Shown here in pieces: positions 31,310 to 43,546 of a DNA stretch of 64,000 nucleotides. The position numbers and the translations under genes were made by a program. This stretch comes from Smallanthus sonchifolius. Taxonomy: Eukaryota > Streptophyta > Magnoliopsida > Asterales > Asteraceae. The notes beneath the pieces are model-generated. The model had not been told where the DNA came from and did no database searches. It saw only the letters and a program-made list of their open reading frames with translations. How positions within the stretch are numbered: position 1 is the first letter of the stretch; each line of letters opens with the position of its first letter. The stretch is taken from positions 20,819,501 to 20,883,500 of the forward strand of contig CM042023.1 of NCBI GenBank assembly GCA_023525975.1. The letters are read 5' to 3'.

Positions 31310-34300
31310 ATGAATTGCCTCTCGGTTAATATTAGAGGGGTTGGGGGTTATGGTAAATCGGGATGGATTAAAAAGATTAAGTTTGATTGTGGTATTTCTT
31401 TTATTGGCATGCAAGAAACGATGATAAATGACATTCTCCCTGGTTTGGTTTCGAGCTATTGGGGAGGCACGGGTTTTGAATTTGAATTCGTTAAGGCTAA
31501 TGGTAATTCGGGAGGCTTGGTGAGTATTTGGGACCCGAAAGTGTTTGTGAAAGATAAGGTGTCTAAAGATTGTAATTTTCTTCATGTGGCGGGTATGCTT
31601 TGGGCGGGTTCGGTAAAGGTTAACTTGTTAAATGTTTATGCTCCTCAAAACAAAGGTGATAAAAGGCGTTTGTGGGCGAGAATTGAAAATCTTATTGGTT
31701 CGAATGAAGGTTGGTGGATTTTATTTGGTGACTTTAATGCGGTGCGAGAGCGAAATGATAGAAAAAACTCCAAGTTCGATCCGGGTTGTGCTAGAGATTT
31801 CAACGATTTTATTGATACGACGGGTTTGCGTGAGTACAATCAAAAAGGGTGTAGATACACGTACATGTCTTGTAGAAAAGGTGTTTATACTTGGAGTCGT
31901 ATCGATAGGTTTCTCGTTTGTGAAAACGTTTTTAATAAATGGCCAAACGCGTGTGTTCGCGCATTGAATAGGAACCTTTCGGATCACTCTCCCTTGGTTT
32001 TTTCGGAAGTTGACACAAATTTCGGGCCTAAACCGTTTAGGATGTTTGATTCTTGGCTCGATCGTCCCGGCTGTGTTGAGGTGATCAATTCGGTATTCGA
32101 AACGTGGGAGGATAATGGTCCGGCCGATATTAATCTTCTTAAAAAGCTGGGTATTCTGCGGAACCGTTTACGTGCTTGGTTTCAAGAGGTTAGCGCTTCT
32201 GAGCAGATAGAAGAGGCTCGTTTACGGGCCGAGAAAGAGGAGATGGAATTGGATATGGAGCTCAAAGATTTAGAAGAAACGGATGTGTGGATTTGGTCCG
32301 AATGCAAGGTTGCGTTAGAGAATATTGAACACCATAAGGCTCGTGACCTTAGACAAAAGTCTCGAGTCAAATGGGCCTCTTTGGGTGATGAGAACTCTAG
32401 TTTTTTCCATTGTGTTGTTAATGGTAGAAAGGTGAGAAACTCTATACCGGGTGTGTTGATTGATGGTGAATGGGTTACTAAACCGGCTCTTGTTAAGAGA
32501 GAGGTATTACGGTTCTTTCGTTCTCATTTTAAAGAACAATACCCGATTAGGCCGAACCTTGTTTGTTCGGGTATGAAGACGATTGATGATATGGATCGTC
32601 AGTCCTTGGTTGCGGATTTTTCTAGACAAGAGATTAAAGACACGGTTTTCGAATGTGGTTCTAATAAGGCTCCGGGTCCCGACGGGTTTAATTTCCGTTT
32701 TGTTAAACGCTTTTGGAATCTCTTCGAGGAGGATTTTTTTAAGATCTTGATGGAGTTTCATGCCTCTGGTGTTATCAATCAAGGTTGCGGGTCTTCTTTC
32801 ATCACCCTTATTCCTAAGGTGAAAAATCCTATGGGGCTTAAAGATTATAGGCCTATCACCCTTATAGGTATGATTAGTAAAGTTATTTCCAAAATACTAG
32901 CTAACCGTATCAAAAGGATAATGGGGCAGATTATCTCTGAAGCTCAATCGGCTTTTTTAACAGATCGTTTTATTCTTGATGGGCCTCTTATGGTTAATGA
33001 AGTATTGGCTTGGTTGAAGAAGAGAAACAAGAAAGCGTTTTTATTAAAAATAGATTTCGAAAAGGCCTACGATAATGTCAATTGGAACTTTTTGATTTCT
33101 ATTATGTCTCAAATGGGATTTCCCCCGAGGTGGTGCGAGTGGATCAAAGGTATTTGTATTACCTCTAGAGCGGCGGTTTTGGTTAACGGGTCGCCTACTT
33201 TTGATTTTCAATGTGAAAAGGGCCTCCGTCAAGGTGACCCGCTATCTCCGTTTCTTTTTTTGATTGTGATGGAAGCGTTGTCTTGGATTCTTGATAAAGC
33301 TAAGGACCTTGAGGTCTTTAAAGGTATTAGCTTTTCTAGTAACGAGGTGGACTTGACTCATCTTTTTTATGCGAATGACGCTTTAATTATGGGGGAATGG
33401 TCGTATGATAATATCAAGAGCATTGCTAGGATCCTCCACATTTTTTTCTTATGTTCGGGTCTCCGGATCAATCTACATAAGTCTAATATTTATGGTGTTT
33501 GCACGGAGGGTGGCGAGTTGGATAACATGTTGGATTACTTAGGTTGTAAGCGAGGAAGTTTTCCTTTTACTTACCTTGGTATCCAAGTTGGGGAAAAGAT
33601 GACACGTATTAAGAGCTGGGATCCGGTTATTGACACTATCCGGAACCGTTTGGCATCGTGGAAAGTCTGGCACTTGTCTATAGGCGGGCGGTTGATTTTG
33701 ATAAAGTCGGTCCTAGAAAGTCTTCCTGTATATTATCTTTCCTTATATAAAGCCCCTAAAGCCGTATTGGATTCTATTGAAACGATTATGAGGCGGTTTC
33801 TTTGGGCCGGTCCTAGCGTTGACAATAAAATATCGTGGGTCGCTTGGGATATTGTTACGTCTCCAAAGAACAAAGGTGGTTTAGGTATCTCCAAGCTTCA
33901 AGAGGTGAATAACGCTTTATTGTTAAAGTGGACGTGGAGATTCAAAAGAGAAGGTAGTAGTCTTTGGAAGAAGATTATTATGGGGTGTCATGGTTCGGGT
34001 AGACCTTGGTCCTTGTTGCCTTGTAACGCTTCTTCGAGTGGGTGTTGGAAATACATTGTTAAAGTCGGTGATAATAAACTCTCCAATGGTAGATCACTTA
34101 ATTCGTTTTTCCTTGGAGATCTTGGCGACGGGAGGTCTATTAATTTTTGGGGTGATACTTGGCTTCTAGATGCTCCTCTTCGTATTTTGTATCCTAACCT
34201 TTTCATGCTCAAGAAGAACAAATGGGCTAAGATTTCGGATCGGCTTCAATGCGTGGATAATGTTAAACAGTTGTCGTGGGAATGGAAGTCTGTTCCATCT

Positions 34301-34818
34301 ACTCACCAACAGGTTGTGGAGCTGTTTGATCTTCTAAACAATATTCATAATCTTGAATGGCGAGGAGGAGTAGATTGCTGGAAATGGACCGAGGATAAGG
34401 ACGGGCAATTCACAGTCGCTTCGGCAAAAAGACTTATGTCAAGCAACTCCTTGGGGGACGGTAGTCTTAGGATTAGATGGAAAGGTTGGGTGCCGCTGAA
34501 GTGTAAATTCTGGTTTGGAGGGTCACTCGGAACCGTATTCCCACCATCGCTGAACTCATCAAACGGGGAGTTAGTATTCAACACACCGGTTGCAGCCTTT
34601 GTCAAGATGATATGGAGACAACTTTACACTTATTTACCTGGTGTATTTATTCACATGAAGTATGGTTTCGTATTGAAGATTGGTGCAAGCTAAGTCACAA
34701 TTTCATGTTTGATATTCCGGATCTTTTTCAAATGTCGGAGTCTCAATCGCTTTCTAAGGAGTCGAAGTACATCTTAAGAGGAATTGTTTATACTACCATT
34801 TGGATGCTTTGGAATTAA
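31310..34818 (+). pseudogene. LINE ORF2: APE endonuclease, reverse transcriptase, zf-RVT
   Basis: The ATG at 31310 starts MNCLSVNIRGVGG, the first motif of the APE-type endonuclease, followed by MQETM, GDFNAVRE and SDHSPLVF. The reverse transcriptase has NKAPGPDGFNF, LIPKVKNP, LKIDFEKAYDNVNW and GLRQGDPLSPFLF. The catalytic [F/Y]ADD motif is YAND (33368-33379): the first Asp is Asn by a G-to-A change, which should kill polymerisation. A base lost near 34515 shifts the frame. The shifted frame holds the zinc-binding zf-RVT tail (CSLCQDDMETTLHLFTWC) to a TAA at 34816. The endonuclease nicks target DNA and the polymerase copies the RNA in place. Confidence 0.9.
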
Positions 34819-35132
34819 AGAAATGAACGTGTTTTCAACGACAAGAAGCGGAAGCCTATTCAAATCGTGGAGAACATCAAAGCTACGACCTACTTTTGGA
34901 TTCGTAATAGGTCTAGATGGAAATCTATTGATTGGAAAACTTGGTGTAATTTTCCTTTGGATTGATGTAATTTTGGTGTTTTTGCTCGTTTTGTCCTTAC
35001 TTTAAGGACTCTCGAGTTTGTGTTTATGAAGTTCTCCTTTCAAAAAAAAAAGGAAACCAAGTCAACAGTGATCGAACTAAATTAGATGATTCAATTTGAA
35101 TTTAATATGGGCTTAATTACTATTTTAATCCA

Positions 35133-37383
35133 TTATATATATATATATATATATATATTTTCCATGGGGATGAATAGTGATTTTTTTTTTCATTTTTCTT
35201 ACAAAAGTTTTTTTTTTTTTTTTTCATTTTTCTTACAAAAGTTTTTTTTTATAAACTGGCCACTAAAGTTCAAAACAAGCTTTAATTTTTTTTTCTTTAC
35301 TCAAAACTCTGTTTTTTTATAGATTTGCCACATAAGTTCAATAAACTTTCGTTCGTTAACTTTTTTCAAAATACGGGTGCGCAGTTGTTTTTTTTGTCAA
35401 CGTTCTGACATAAATTTGTTTTAAAACAGAGTTGTATTCAAAATCGATTTTTTTTATCGTTGCCTGTATCGAGTGCCGTTACCGTTGTGGTACCATGATG
35501 AACCGAACATATTATGGGCGAACAACATCATTGTCGATATTGGTATTATCGATTCGCCTCCCATGGGGATGAATAGTTTTTTTTTTTTTAATTTTTCTTA
35601 CAAAAGTTTTTTTTATAAACTGGCCACTAAAGTTCAAAACAGGCTTTAATTTTTTTTTCTTTACTCAAAACTCTGTTTTTTTTATAGATTTGCCACATAA
35701 GTTCAATAAATTTTCGTTCGTTAACTTTTTTCAAAATATGGGTGCGCAGTTGCTTTTTTTGTCAACGTTCTGACATAAATTTGTTTTAAAACGGAGTTGT
35801 ATTCAAAATCGATTTTTTTTATCGTTGCCTGTATCGAGGGCCGTTACCGTTGTGGTACCATGATGAACCGAACATATTATGGGCGAACAACATCATTGTC
35901 GATATTGGTATTATCGATTCGCCTTATGGTTTTCGACGAACCGAACCGGTAATTTTTTTAATTTGTTTTCCCCTTTTTTATTATTTAGTTTTATGTTTCA
36001 TTTCTATTAACATTATTTTTACCGTTGTGCCTATGTTTTTGTTTAAATTTTATTAACGATGGGCTGCACAACGTTATCTATGATAACTTTCGTTCGTTAT
36101 GTTTTTTTAAATAACGGAATGCGCCGTTTTCTTAATAATTTCTTTTGTTAACGTTTTGGTTTAAATTTTATTGGAAACAAAGTTGTATTCAACTTCGAGT
36201 GTTTTTGGGTATCGTATGTTATAACGAGTTTGCGATTCCACGCAAACGAGCCAAAACAAAAGTTTTTTTTTTTTTTTTTTTTTTTTTTTTCATTTTTCTT
36301 ACAAAAGTTTTTTTTTATAAACTGGCCACTAAAGTTCAAAACAAGCTTTAATTTTTTTTTCTTTACTCAAAACTCTGTTTTTTTTATAGATTTGCCACAT
36401 AAGTTCAATAAACTTTCGTTCGTTAACTTTTTTCAAAATACGGGTGCGCAGTTGTTTTTTTTGTCAACGTTCTGACATAAATTTGTTTTAAAACGAAGTT
36501 GTATTCAAAATCGATTTTTTTTATCGTTGCCTGTATCGAGTGCCGTTACCGTTGTGGTACAATGATGAACCGAACATATTATGGGCGAACAACATCATTG
36601 TCGATATTGGTATTATCGATTCGCCTCCCATGGGGATGAATAGTAGTTTTTTTTTTCATTTTTTTTTTAATTTTTCTTACAAAAGTTTTTTTTTTATAAA
36701 CTGGCCACTAAAGTTCAAAACAGGCTTTAATTTTTTTTTCTTTACTCAAAACTCTGTTTTTTTTATAGATTTGCCACATAAGTTCAATAAACTTTCGTTC
36801 GTTAACTTTTTTCAAAATACGGGTGCGCAGTTGTTTTTTTGTCAACGTTCTGACATAAATTTGTTTTAAAACGGAGTTGTATTCAAAATCAATTTTTTTT
36901 ATCGTTGCCTGTATCGAGGGCCGTTACCATTGTGGTACCATGATGAACCGAACATATTATGGGCGAACAACATCATTGTCGATATTGGTATTATCGATTC
37001 GCCTTATGGTTTTCGACGAACCGAACCGGTAATTTTTTTAATTTGTTTTCCCCTTTTTTATTATTTAGTTTTATGTTTCATTTCTATTAACATTATTTTT
37101 ACCGTTGTGCCTATGCTTTTGTTTAAATTTTATTAACGATGGGCCACACAACGTTATCTATGATAACTTTCGTTCGTTATGTTTTTTTAAATAACGGAAT
37201 GCGCCGTTTTCTTAATAATTTCTTTTGTTAACGTTCTGGTTTAAATTTTATTGGAGACAAAGTTGTATTCAACTTCGAGTGTTTTTGGGTATCGTACGTT
37301 ATAACGAGTTTGCGATTCCATGCAAACGAGCCAAACCAATAACGACCAGACTCCCGCCGCGAAGCGCGGGGGGTAAAAACTAG
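35133..37383 (+). mobile_element. Helitron (D) with internal duplication, in the 3' LTR
   Basis: The insertion splits CCA|TTAAG of the LTR between A and T, as seen by comparison with the intact LTR at about 25350. The 3' end has hairpin CCCGCCGCGAAGCGCGGG (37353-37370) and CTAG (37380-37383), then T. The 5' end is a (TA)n run starting TT rather than TC. No Rep/helicase. The body is repeat-built: a roughly 360-400-bp block occurs at about 35163, 35560, 36285 and 36630, and a tail block of about 330 bp follows the second and fourth copies (35925, 36994), giving an A-A-B, A-A-B layout. Long T runs mark the joints. Confidence 0.85.
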
Positions 37384-38335
37384 TTAAGTTTAATTGTTTC
37401 TTTGCAGCCCAAAGGAATTAAAATGAAGAAAAGCAACAACAAAAGGTTCATCACGTGAGGTGAGCTAAATGTGATTGGATCCCATAAATCGATTTTAGAC
37501 TAGTTTGGGCCATCGATTGAAACAGAAAAGAAAGAAACTATGGGCTGTAATTTTGGGCCTGTGGTTCACGCAAAGGTAACCGACATAAGAAAAAAAGGAT
37601 GACACGATTTAAAGGGTGTTGGGAGAATCAATTAAGGGAGTTCACGCAGAGGAGACGGCTGAATTGTGATGAGTCATAGGGCACGATTTCCGAGAAGGTT
37701 GACCGAAGCAGGTGACAGCAATTGCTTGATTTTCTATTTATTATGATGATTGGCTAAACCACTTGTGACTTTCTTTGGGCGAATGGTTCGTATAGGTTTC
37801 ATGTTTTGATTCAGTTTGTTTATGTTTTGTATCTTGTTAGTTTTTGACACAAACTTGATGGATTGATGTATTAATTAATTTAAACAGTTTATTTGTATGC
37901 TTTGAGTTTGTTTGCTTTACGATCTTGTTCGGTTGATAACAAAACCTAGTAGCAGGGTTGGGTGACTAAATGGAGTAACTTGGCATTGATAAATTGGGTA
38001 GTTGGATTGTGCTGGTTTGTGACGAAACTAGTCGTATAGGTTGCTGACAACAATCTGTCTTCAATTACTGTTTTAACTGATTTTTTCAACATTATGTCTA
38101 TGTGGTGTCCAATTGAACAACTGAGTTTTACATAAACCTAGAACCTGAAGTTTGGATGAAGTTGCTTTCGTTTTAATTTGATTTTTAATTAAAGAATTTA
38201 CTAAACTAAGCAATTATATCTTTCCACTGATTCTCTGTGGATTCGACAACCCTACTTTCCTGTCTACAGTCTAAGGTAGCTAAGTAGTAGTTTTTATAAC
38301 TGTTTTTGATTGACCTTGACACCGCGATCAGCTAT

Positions 38336-38632
38336 CTAGTTGAAGGGTCTAGTCACTGAACTGGGATTGAAAGATGCAGGTGAAGTGGTATTTTGTGATA
38401 ACAAGGGAGCTGTTCAATTGTCAAGAATTAGTGTCTTTCATGAAAGAACAAAGCACATCAAGGTCAGGTTACACTTTATAAGGGATGTGGTAAGTTCCAG
38501 TGAAGTTTTGGTTAAAGAAGTGGACACTAAGGAGAATCTTGTAGACATGTCAACAAAGTCTCTACCTGGTCCAAAGTTCGAGTTTTGTGTTACTGGGCTG
38601 ATATTGGATGACGGGGAAAATCATAATTTTTG
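38336..38632 (+). pseudogene. copia RNase H, second half
   Basis: This completes the RNase H of the 26-kb element: WLKGLVTELG-like start, VVFCDNKGAVQLSRISVFHERTKHIKV, LHFIRDVV, and LVDMSTKSLPGPKFEFC ending GENHNF with a stop. The catalytic CDN motif is kept. It follows the right GCTAT duplication directly. Confidence 0.9.
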
Positions 38633-38647
38633 ATTTTTGGTGGATAT

Positions 38648-38967
38648 TGTTAGAAGTAAAAGTCAAAATCATGTTTTAATAAGGGACTGTTTCTGCTAAT
38701 ACTGCATTGTTGTGGAGTTTGGTAGCTTTTTGAATTAGTTGGTATTTGTGAGGGGCTGAATGTGTCAATTTAGAACTGTGGTTGTTAATCTTTTTGTAAC
38801 AATGAGAATAGTATAAGGGTAGCAGGTTAGGTTTGTTTAGTTAGTTCAATCAATTTGATTTCTTGTAATTCAATTTCTTTCTTTGTAATAGTTCAAATGA
38901 GAGTTCTTCAATAGTAATCGTTTGGTTTTGATCTTGATTCGGTAATTCTTTGAGGTTTTTGATTACA
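38648..38967 (+). repeat. 3' LTR of the 26-kb copia
   Basis: 320 bp, TGTTAGAAG to GATTACA, followed by the target duplication TAACC. The upstream GGTGGATAT (38639-38647) is the likely polypurine-type primer site. Compared with the 5' LTR it lacks about 6 bp after TTTTAATAAG and shows roughly a dozen substitutions. Confidence 0.95.
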
Positions 38968-39974
38968 TAACCGACGATTTATTCATTAGAGATGTATAGC
39001 TCCTTTTAGTCTTGAATAAGAGTGATAATTGATGTAAGGTCAAATATCCTAAAAACTAAGAATTTAGTTTTGAATATAGTGATAATTAATGTAAGGTAAA
39101 AAAAACTATATTCTTAGATACTTAGCATTTTGATCGCGGTGTCAGGGCTAATAAAAAACTATATTAAAAACAACTCTTTAGCTACTTAGACTATAGACAG
39201 GGAAGTATGGTTGTTGAATCCACAGGAAATTGGTGGAAAGAATGAATTGTAATAGTTTAGCAAATTCTTTTAATTAAAATTCAAATTAATCAAAGATGCA
39301 ACTTCCTCCAAACTTCAGGTTCTAGGTTTATACAAAACTCAATTGTTCAATTGGACACCACATAGACATAGTGTTGAAAAATCAGTTAAAACAGTAATTG
39401 AAGACAGGTTGTTGTCAGCAAACCTATACAACTAGTTTCGTCACAAACCAGTATAATCCAATCACCCAATTTATAAATGCCAAGTTTACCCCATTTAGTC
39501 ACCCAACCCTGCTATTAGGTTTTATCATCAACCGAACAAGATTGTAAAGCAGAAAACTCAAAGCGTTCAAATAAACTTATTTAAATTAACTAATACATCA
39601 ATCTATCATGTTCTTGTCAAAAACTAATAGATCTAAAATCATAAACAAACTAAATAAAACACGAAACCTATTCGAACCATCCGCCCGGAGGAAGCCACAC
39701 GCAGCTTAGCCGCACATGCTTGTCAAACACATGAACATAGGTTCAATTGATGATCTGGAATGATTGGGAACTCTGAAAATCGCCCTCGCCTGCTCTGGAA
39801 TCGTCCGAATGAAAGTTGATATTAGGGTTTGATTTCTTTAAATATGGAACTAGGGCTTTTTTTTCCTGATCCGGCCGGCCCTCGCGTACCGCGAACTTCT
39901 TGGGTTAGTCACGTGGCGCGAAGGACAAAGTAGTCAGGGCAGCTTTTCCATTTCCTCGCGTGTCGCGAGAGTTC

Positions 39975-42900
39975 TGTGACACCCAGCATTTCAGGTCAAT
40001 ATCCATATTTCATAAATGCACGTTCATAACATATTTTTCCTGAAGTTTTATTTTGACTAAGTAAAGTCAAGGAGTCTAGCAAAGAAATTTATTTCATGTT
40101 TAGTAGTTTTTAAGAATTACTAGAAGAGTAAACAGTTATAACCCACAAGATACAGTCGTTGGTGATTAAAAAGAATGTTATTCCAAAAAAGTCTAGTGTC
40201 ACGTTTGAGTATAAAAACATAAATATTGGTGACTAACTTTTATAAAAAGTTGACACATAAATAAGTTACATAACTCTAAGTTATTTTATGTGTATACATG
40301 TACAATATAGTATAGTAGTGACTATGTCGGGTTAACTAGTAAAATATTGAAACTAGTCAAACCACACAAAAACATATAAGTAATGAATCATTTAAAAGTT
40401 TTACACCGGGTATTATATCACGGGAGCACCTACCGGGTTTACACTACCTAAAAACTATCTAACTAATACTTAGATTTCAACTAGTGTTTAAAACAAGTAC
40501 TAACCCCCACCCCCTATAACCAATCTCGGCCGAATCAAGGTGGGGACACCCCCTTGACCACTTCAATCTTATTCCATGCATGTGTCATAATGGAGCCATA
40601 CCATTTCAAGTTTAATCCAAGCTAAACATCAAATCCATCTCTTCATGTTATACTTTCAATGATTTAGGGAGATATCACACTCAAACCCATTTGCCTTGTG
40701 CACCTCTCGGCTGAGAATTGCCTTAGAGGGGGCCACCCACTTGAAAAATCAACCACCACATCACTCTTGTGTCATAGGACCATGCTTAGTCAACCAAGAA
40801 CTTGTACAAAGGTCATGTCCATCTATTCAAGACATACCTTGCATTAATTTTGTGAAACCTAACACTCAAACTCAATCTTCCTTTCCATCTATATAATCGA
40901 TCCACACATGCACACTTGCACACTTTGCATACTTAGTCCAAGAACACAAGTATAGAGAGTTTGGGTTAGAGTTAGAGATCTAAGGAGGTCTTGGAGTCTA
41001 AGAGTCGAGTTTTGTAGCATCACGAGCCTCTACCATCTTTCTACTCCTTGTTCATCACCTATCTTGTCTAGTGGTATGAACTCAACACCACATCTTGTTC
41101 TCTAATTTTAACCAGCCCCAAAAACCGAAAGAAGACCAAAATCCCGTAACTCAGTTTCTGCCAGATTTTTGGCCAACTTTGTAAGACCATATCTCCTTCG
41201 TTCCTTGGCCAAATCGGTCCATTCTTTTTCTAGAATGAAGCTCTATGTTAACAGAGGAGAACCCAAGTAGAATCACTCGAATCCATGGAGTATTCGACCT
41301 CCAAACAGCCGGCGCAAGAAGACCGCTCAGTGCAGGTCGAATCTGGACACCTCTTCTCATTTTTCTGTTTTGAGGTACCTACACAACTCCAAATCCATTA
41401 ATTCTTTTTCACATCTCCTCTGGTTTCAATAAACTTGATTTTAGAAGAAAACCCCAAGTCATTTGGTCTTCTAAAACCATCTAAAAGTCTACTCGGAGTA
41501 CGCCTAAAAATCTGAGTTTTCAAGAACAAAATAAAGCATAAAAGTCTTGATGAGTTTTGGTTTTATTTCTTCATAAGTCATGTTCGAATACATATATTTA
41601 AACATGTACATGTTCATACATAAAATACCAAACTAGAAGGACCATAGACAAGACAAGGACACATCAAATATAAACTACATATATATATAATCACATAAAA
41701 TAACACTTGGATGATGGTGTTCTTCATAAACCCTTCATTCCATTCATGTGTTATGTTGAAGGATACATGTTCGTGAAGTTATATGATCATGTGTGACTTA
41801 CCTGGCAAGACCCGAGGTAGTGTCCTATGATTCAAGAAGACATACAGACGATTATCATCAACATATGAACGTGAAAGGTGTTACTAAAAATATATGTACA
41901 TGGAACATATGTAGAGATTCGGTTAAAAATAAATAATCACATGACATTGTGGAACATAAGTGAATATATTCTAAGTTGCTACAAAATAATATTTATTTTT
42001 GGTACACTTAATAAGTCACCAATAGGGAAACATATTATTTTCTCGGAAAATATGTAAGCATCTAGACTGGAATAATAATCACCAATGAGTCGTAAATAAA
42101 AACACTATTTTTACTAAACAAAGGCGTACTTAACGGGATTCGTTAAGTCGGATGAACAACTTACGTATAAGACGGGTAGTCTTAACACCTTAGTACCTTG
42201 TGTGATTAGGGTACGGATAGACAGGAACTCTTAGCGCACTATTATTTGCTAGGATTTCATCGGACACAAGGTGAGTTCACGACCCTCTTTTAGCTTTTTA
42301 ATGTTTTATAAACATCGGGGGAGAAACATACTTACATAACATATTTGAAAATATGAAACATATTTGCTTACATGTTTAACAACACGAATATTTTGGTTTA
42401 ACTCTTGTGACACAATTACTTATAATATCTGAAAGCATGAAAAATAAATGTTTGATACATTTGAGAAAACATGAAACACATTTACAAACATTTTCATATG
42501 GTAACAAGAGAACAAGACCCGACCTTTATGTTTGCATGAGTACGAACAATTATAGAGCTCGTAAAGTCCCCTGGAACAATTTAGTAACCATTAACTATAG
42601 CCTAGGGTTCTATGAATAGTACTATGGGGAGTGACGTCCCCCGGTCATGGTTAGTCGCGCTAACCACAATCTGGAGGATTTATGGCCGCATAGCATCTGA
42701 TAACGAATATGAGGGGCGAAAGAACAATTGTCATGGTTTGGTTACGCCTCATGTATGAACATATTCTTTGTATTCCTAGCTAGTTTACAAATGGGTCAAC
42801 ATTACTTGTTCTGTTTATCATATATATACTTGGAACAATTTGCGAACAATTGGATTTACAAGAACTATTTGATTGGGAAAACTACTTATTTTATGACGGT

Positions 42901-43546
42901 TAAGTCATGTGCATGTTTTCAAAGGAAAACTACTTATTTTATGACGGTCAAGTCATGGACATGTTTTCAAAAGAAAACTACTTATTTGATGACGGTTAAG
43001 TCATGTATATGTTTTCAAAGGAAAACTACGTATTTTATGACGGGTAAGTCATGGGAATGTTTTCAAAGGAAAACCACTTATTTTATGACAGTAAAGTCAT
43101 GGACAAGTTTTCAAAAGAAAACTACTTATTTGATGACGGTTAAGTCATGTATATGTTTTCAAAGGAAAACTACTTATTTTATGACGGTTAAGTCATGTCT
43201 AGTTTTTCGGGGAAAGCTAACTGTACTAAATTAACAAACTCTGTGAACTCACCAACCTTTGTGTTGACACTTTCAAGTATGTTTCTCAGGTAACCTTTAG
43301 CCATGAAGCGGTTGGAATAGGCTAGCTATAATTGGATAAATTCCTACTAGCTGGAAGGACATAGATTATCCAGTCTTAAGTCTGTCGTTGATCTAGAAGA
43401 ACTTAGATCATTGTACTACTTAGTCTTAGTATTTGTGTATGTATTCAAGTCTTAGAAATCGCTATTACAGCTTCCGCTATCGTGTAATGAACCAATCGTT
43501 GCAACCTGTATTTATTTATTAAGTAAATAAATTTGGGGGTGTGACA
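39975..43546 (-). mobile_element. 3.57-kb solo LTR inside the inverted LTR arm
   Basis: Ends are TGTGACACCCAGC and GGGGGTGTGACA, with perfect 5-bp duplications AGTTC (39970-39974, 43547-43551). In minus reading it opens TGTCACACCCCC and closes GGGTGTCACA, a common plant Ty3-type LTR pattern. No gene domains were found; small frames such as 40696-40896 are not recognisable. Its size is large for an LTR. A DNA element with short inverted ends is a less likely alternative. Confidence 0.7.
42876..43213. repeat. 48-bp minisatellite, seven copies
   Basis: The unit begins GGAAAACTACTTATTTTATG and ends GTTTTCAAA. There are seven copies with point differences; the third and sixth are identical, suggesting a three-unit higher-order step. 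48 is a multiple of three, which keeps a frame open across it by chance. It lies inside the 3.57-kb solo LTR. Confidence 0.85.

Larger units (their letters stand above)
29565..35050 (+). mobile_element. LINE retrotransposon, near full length
   Basis: 5.5 kb with ORF1 and ORF2, a terminal A run (35042-35051) and a 15-bp target duplication AGGAAACCAAGTCAA (29550-29564, 35051-35065). ORF1 starts 17 bases from the 5' end, so little or no 5' UTR is present and the element may be slightly 5'-truncated. Both ORFs carry disabling changes. It was inserted into the 3' LTR of the Athila-like element. Confidence 0.93.
24988..38330 (+). mobile_element. Athila-like non-autonomous LTR retrotransposon nested in copia RNase H
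   Basis: LTRs at 24988-26283 and 29284-38330 (the second interrupted) begin TGATGA and end CGATCA. Target duplications GCTAT are perfect (24983-24987, 38331-38335). The primer site resembles the tRNA-Asp type used by Athila elements. The internal region is only 3.0 kb and has no protease, reverse transcriptase or integrase, only a small zinc-knuckle protein, so it depends on a relative in trans. Without its own inserts the 3' LTR is 1295 bp against 1296 bp for the 5' LTR, with few differences by eye. It is therefore younger than the host copia. Confidence 0.93.
29284..38330 (+). repeat. 3' LTR of the Athila-like element, in three pieces
   Basis: Pieces at 29284-29564, 35066-35132 and 37384-38330 total 1295 bp and match the 5' LTR end to end. 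The gaps are the LINE (with its 15-bp duplication) and the Helitron. Confidence 0.93.
12826..38967 (+). mobile_element. Full-length copia element swollen to 26 kb by an internal array and nested insertions
   Basis: LTRs at 12826-13151 and 38648-38967 are flanked by identical TAACC target duplications (12821-12825, 38968-38972). Order inside: tRNA-Met primer site, gag, an 11-copy gag/protease array, integrase, reverse transcriptase, RNase H split by an Athila-like element, 3' LTR. The two LTRs differ by roughly a dozen substitutions plus a few indels (by eye), so insertion is not recent. The Gag and protease style suggests a Tnt1/Tork-like lineage (inference). Several stops make it non-functional on its own. 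Confidence 0.93.

Noticed and set aside
30126..32782. Minus-strand open frames of 60-144 codons opposite the LINE
   Set aside because: They are shadows of ORF1/ORF2 codons; no recognisable domains.
35086..36869. Phe/Lys-rich open frames in the Helitron body
   Set aside because: Driven by long T runs; the same frames recur only because the DNA block is duplicated.
42728..43234. 168-codon open frame with a repeated MTVKSC-FQRKTTYF motif
   Set aside because: It is the translation of a 48-bp minisatellite; 48 is divisible by three, so the frame stays open by chance.
39975..43546. Calling this a DNA transposon with inverted ends TGTGACACCC/GGGTGTGACA
   Set aside because: The 5-bp duplication, TG...CA ends and size fit an LTR better. 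The short inverted ends are normal for LTR termini. Not fully excluded.
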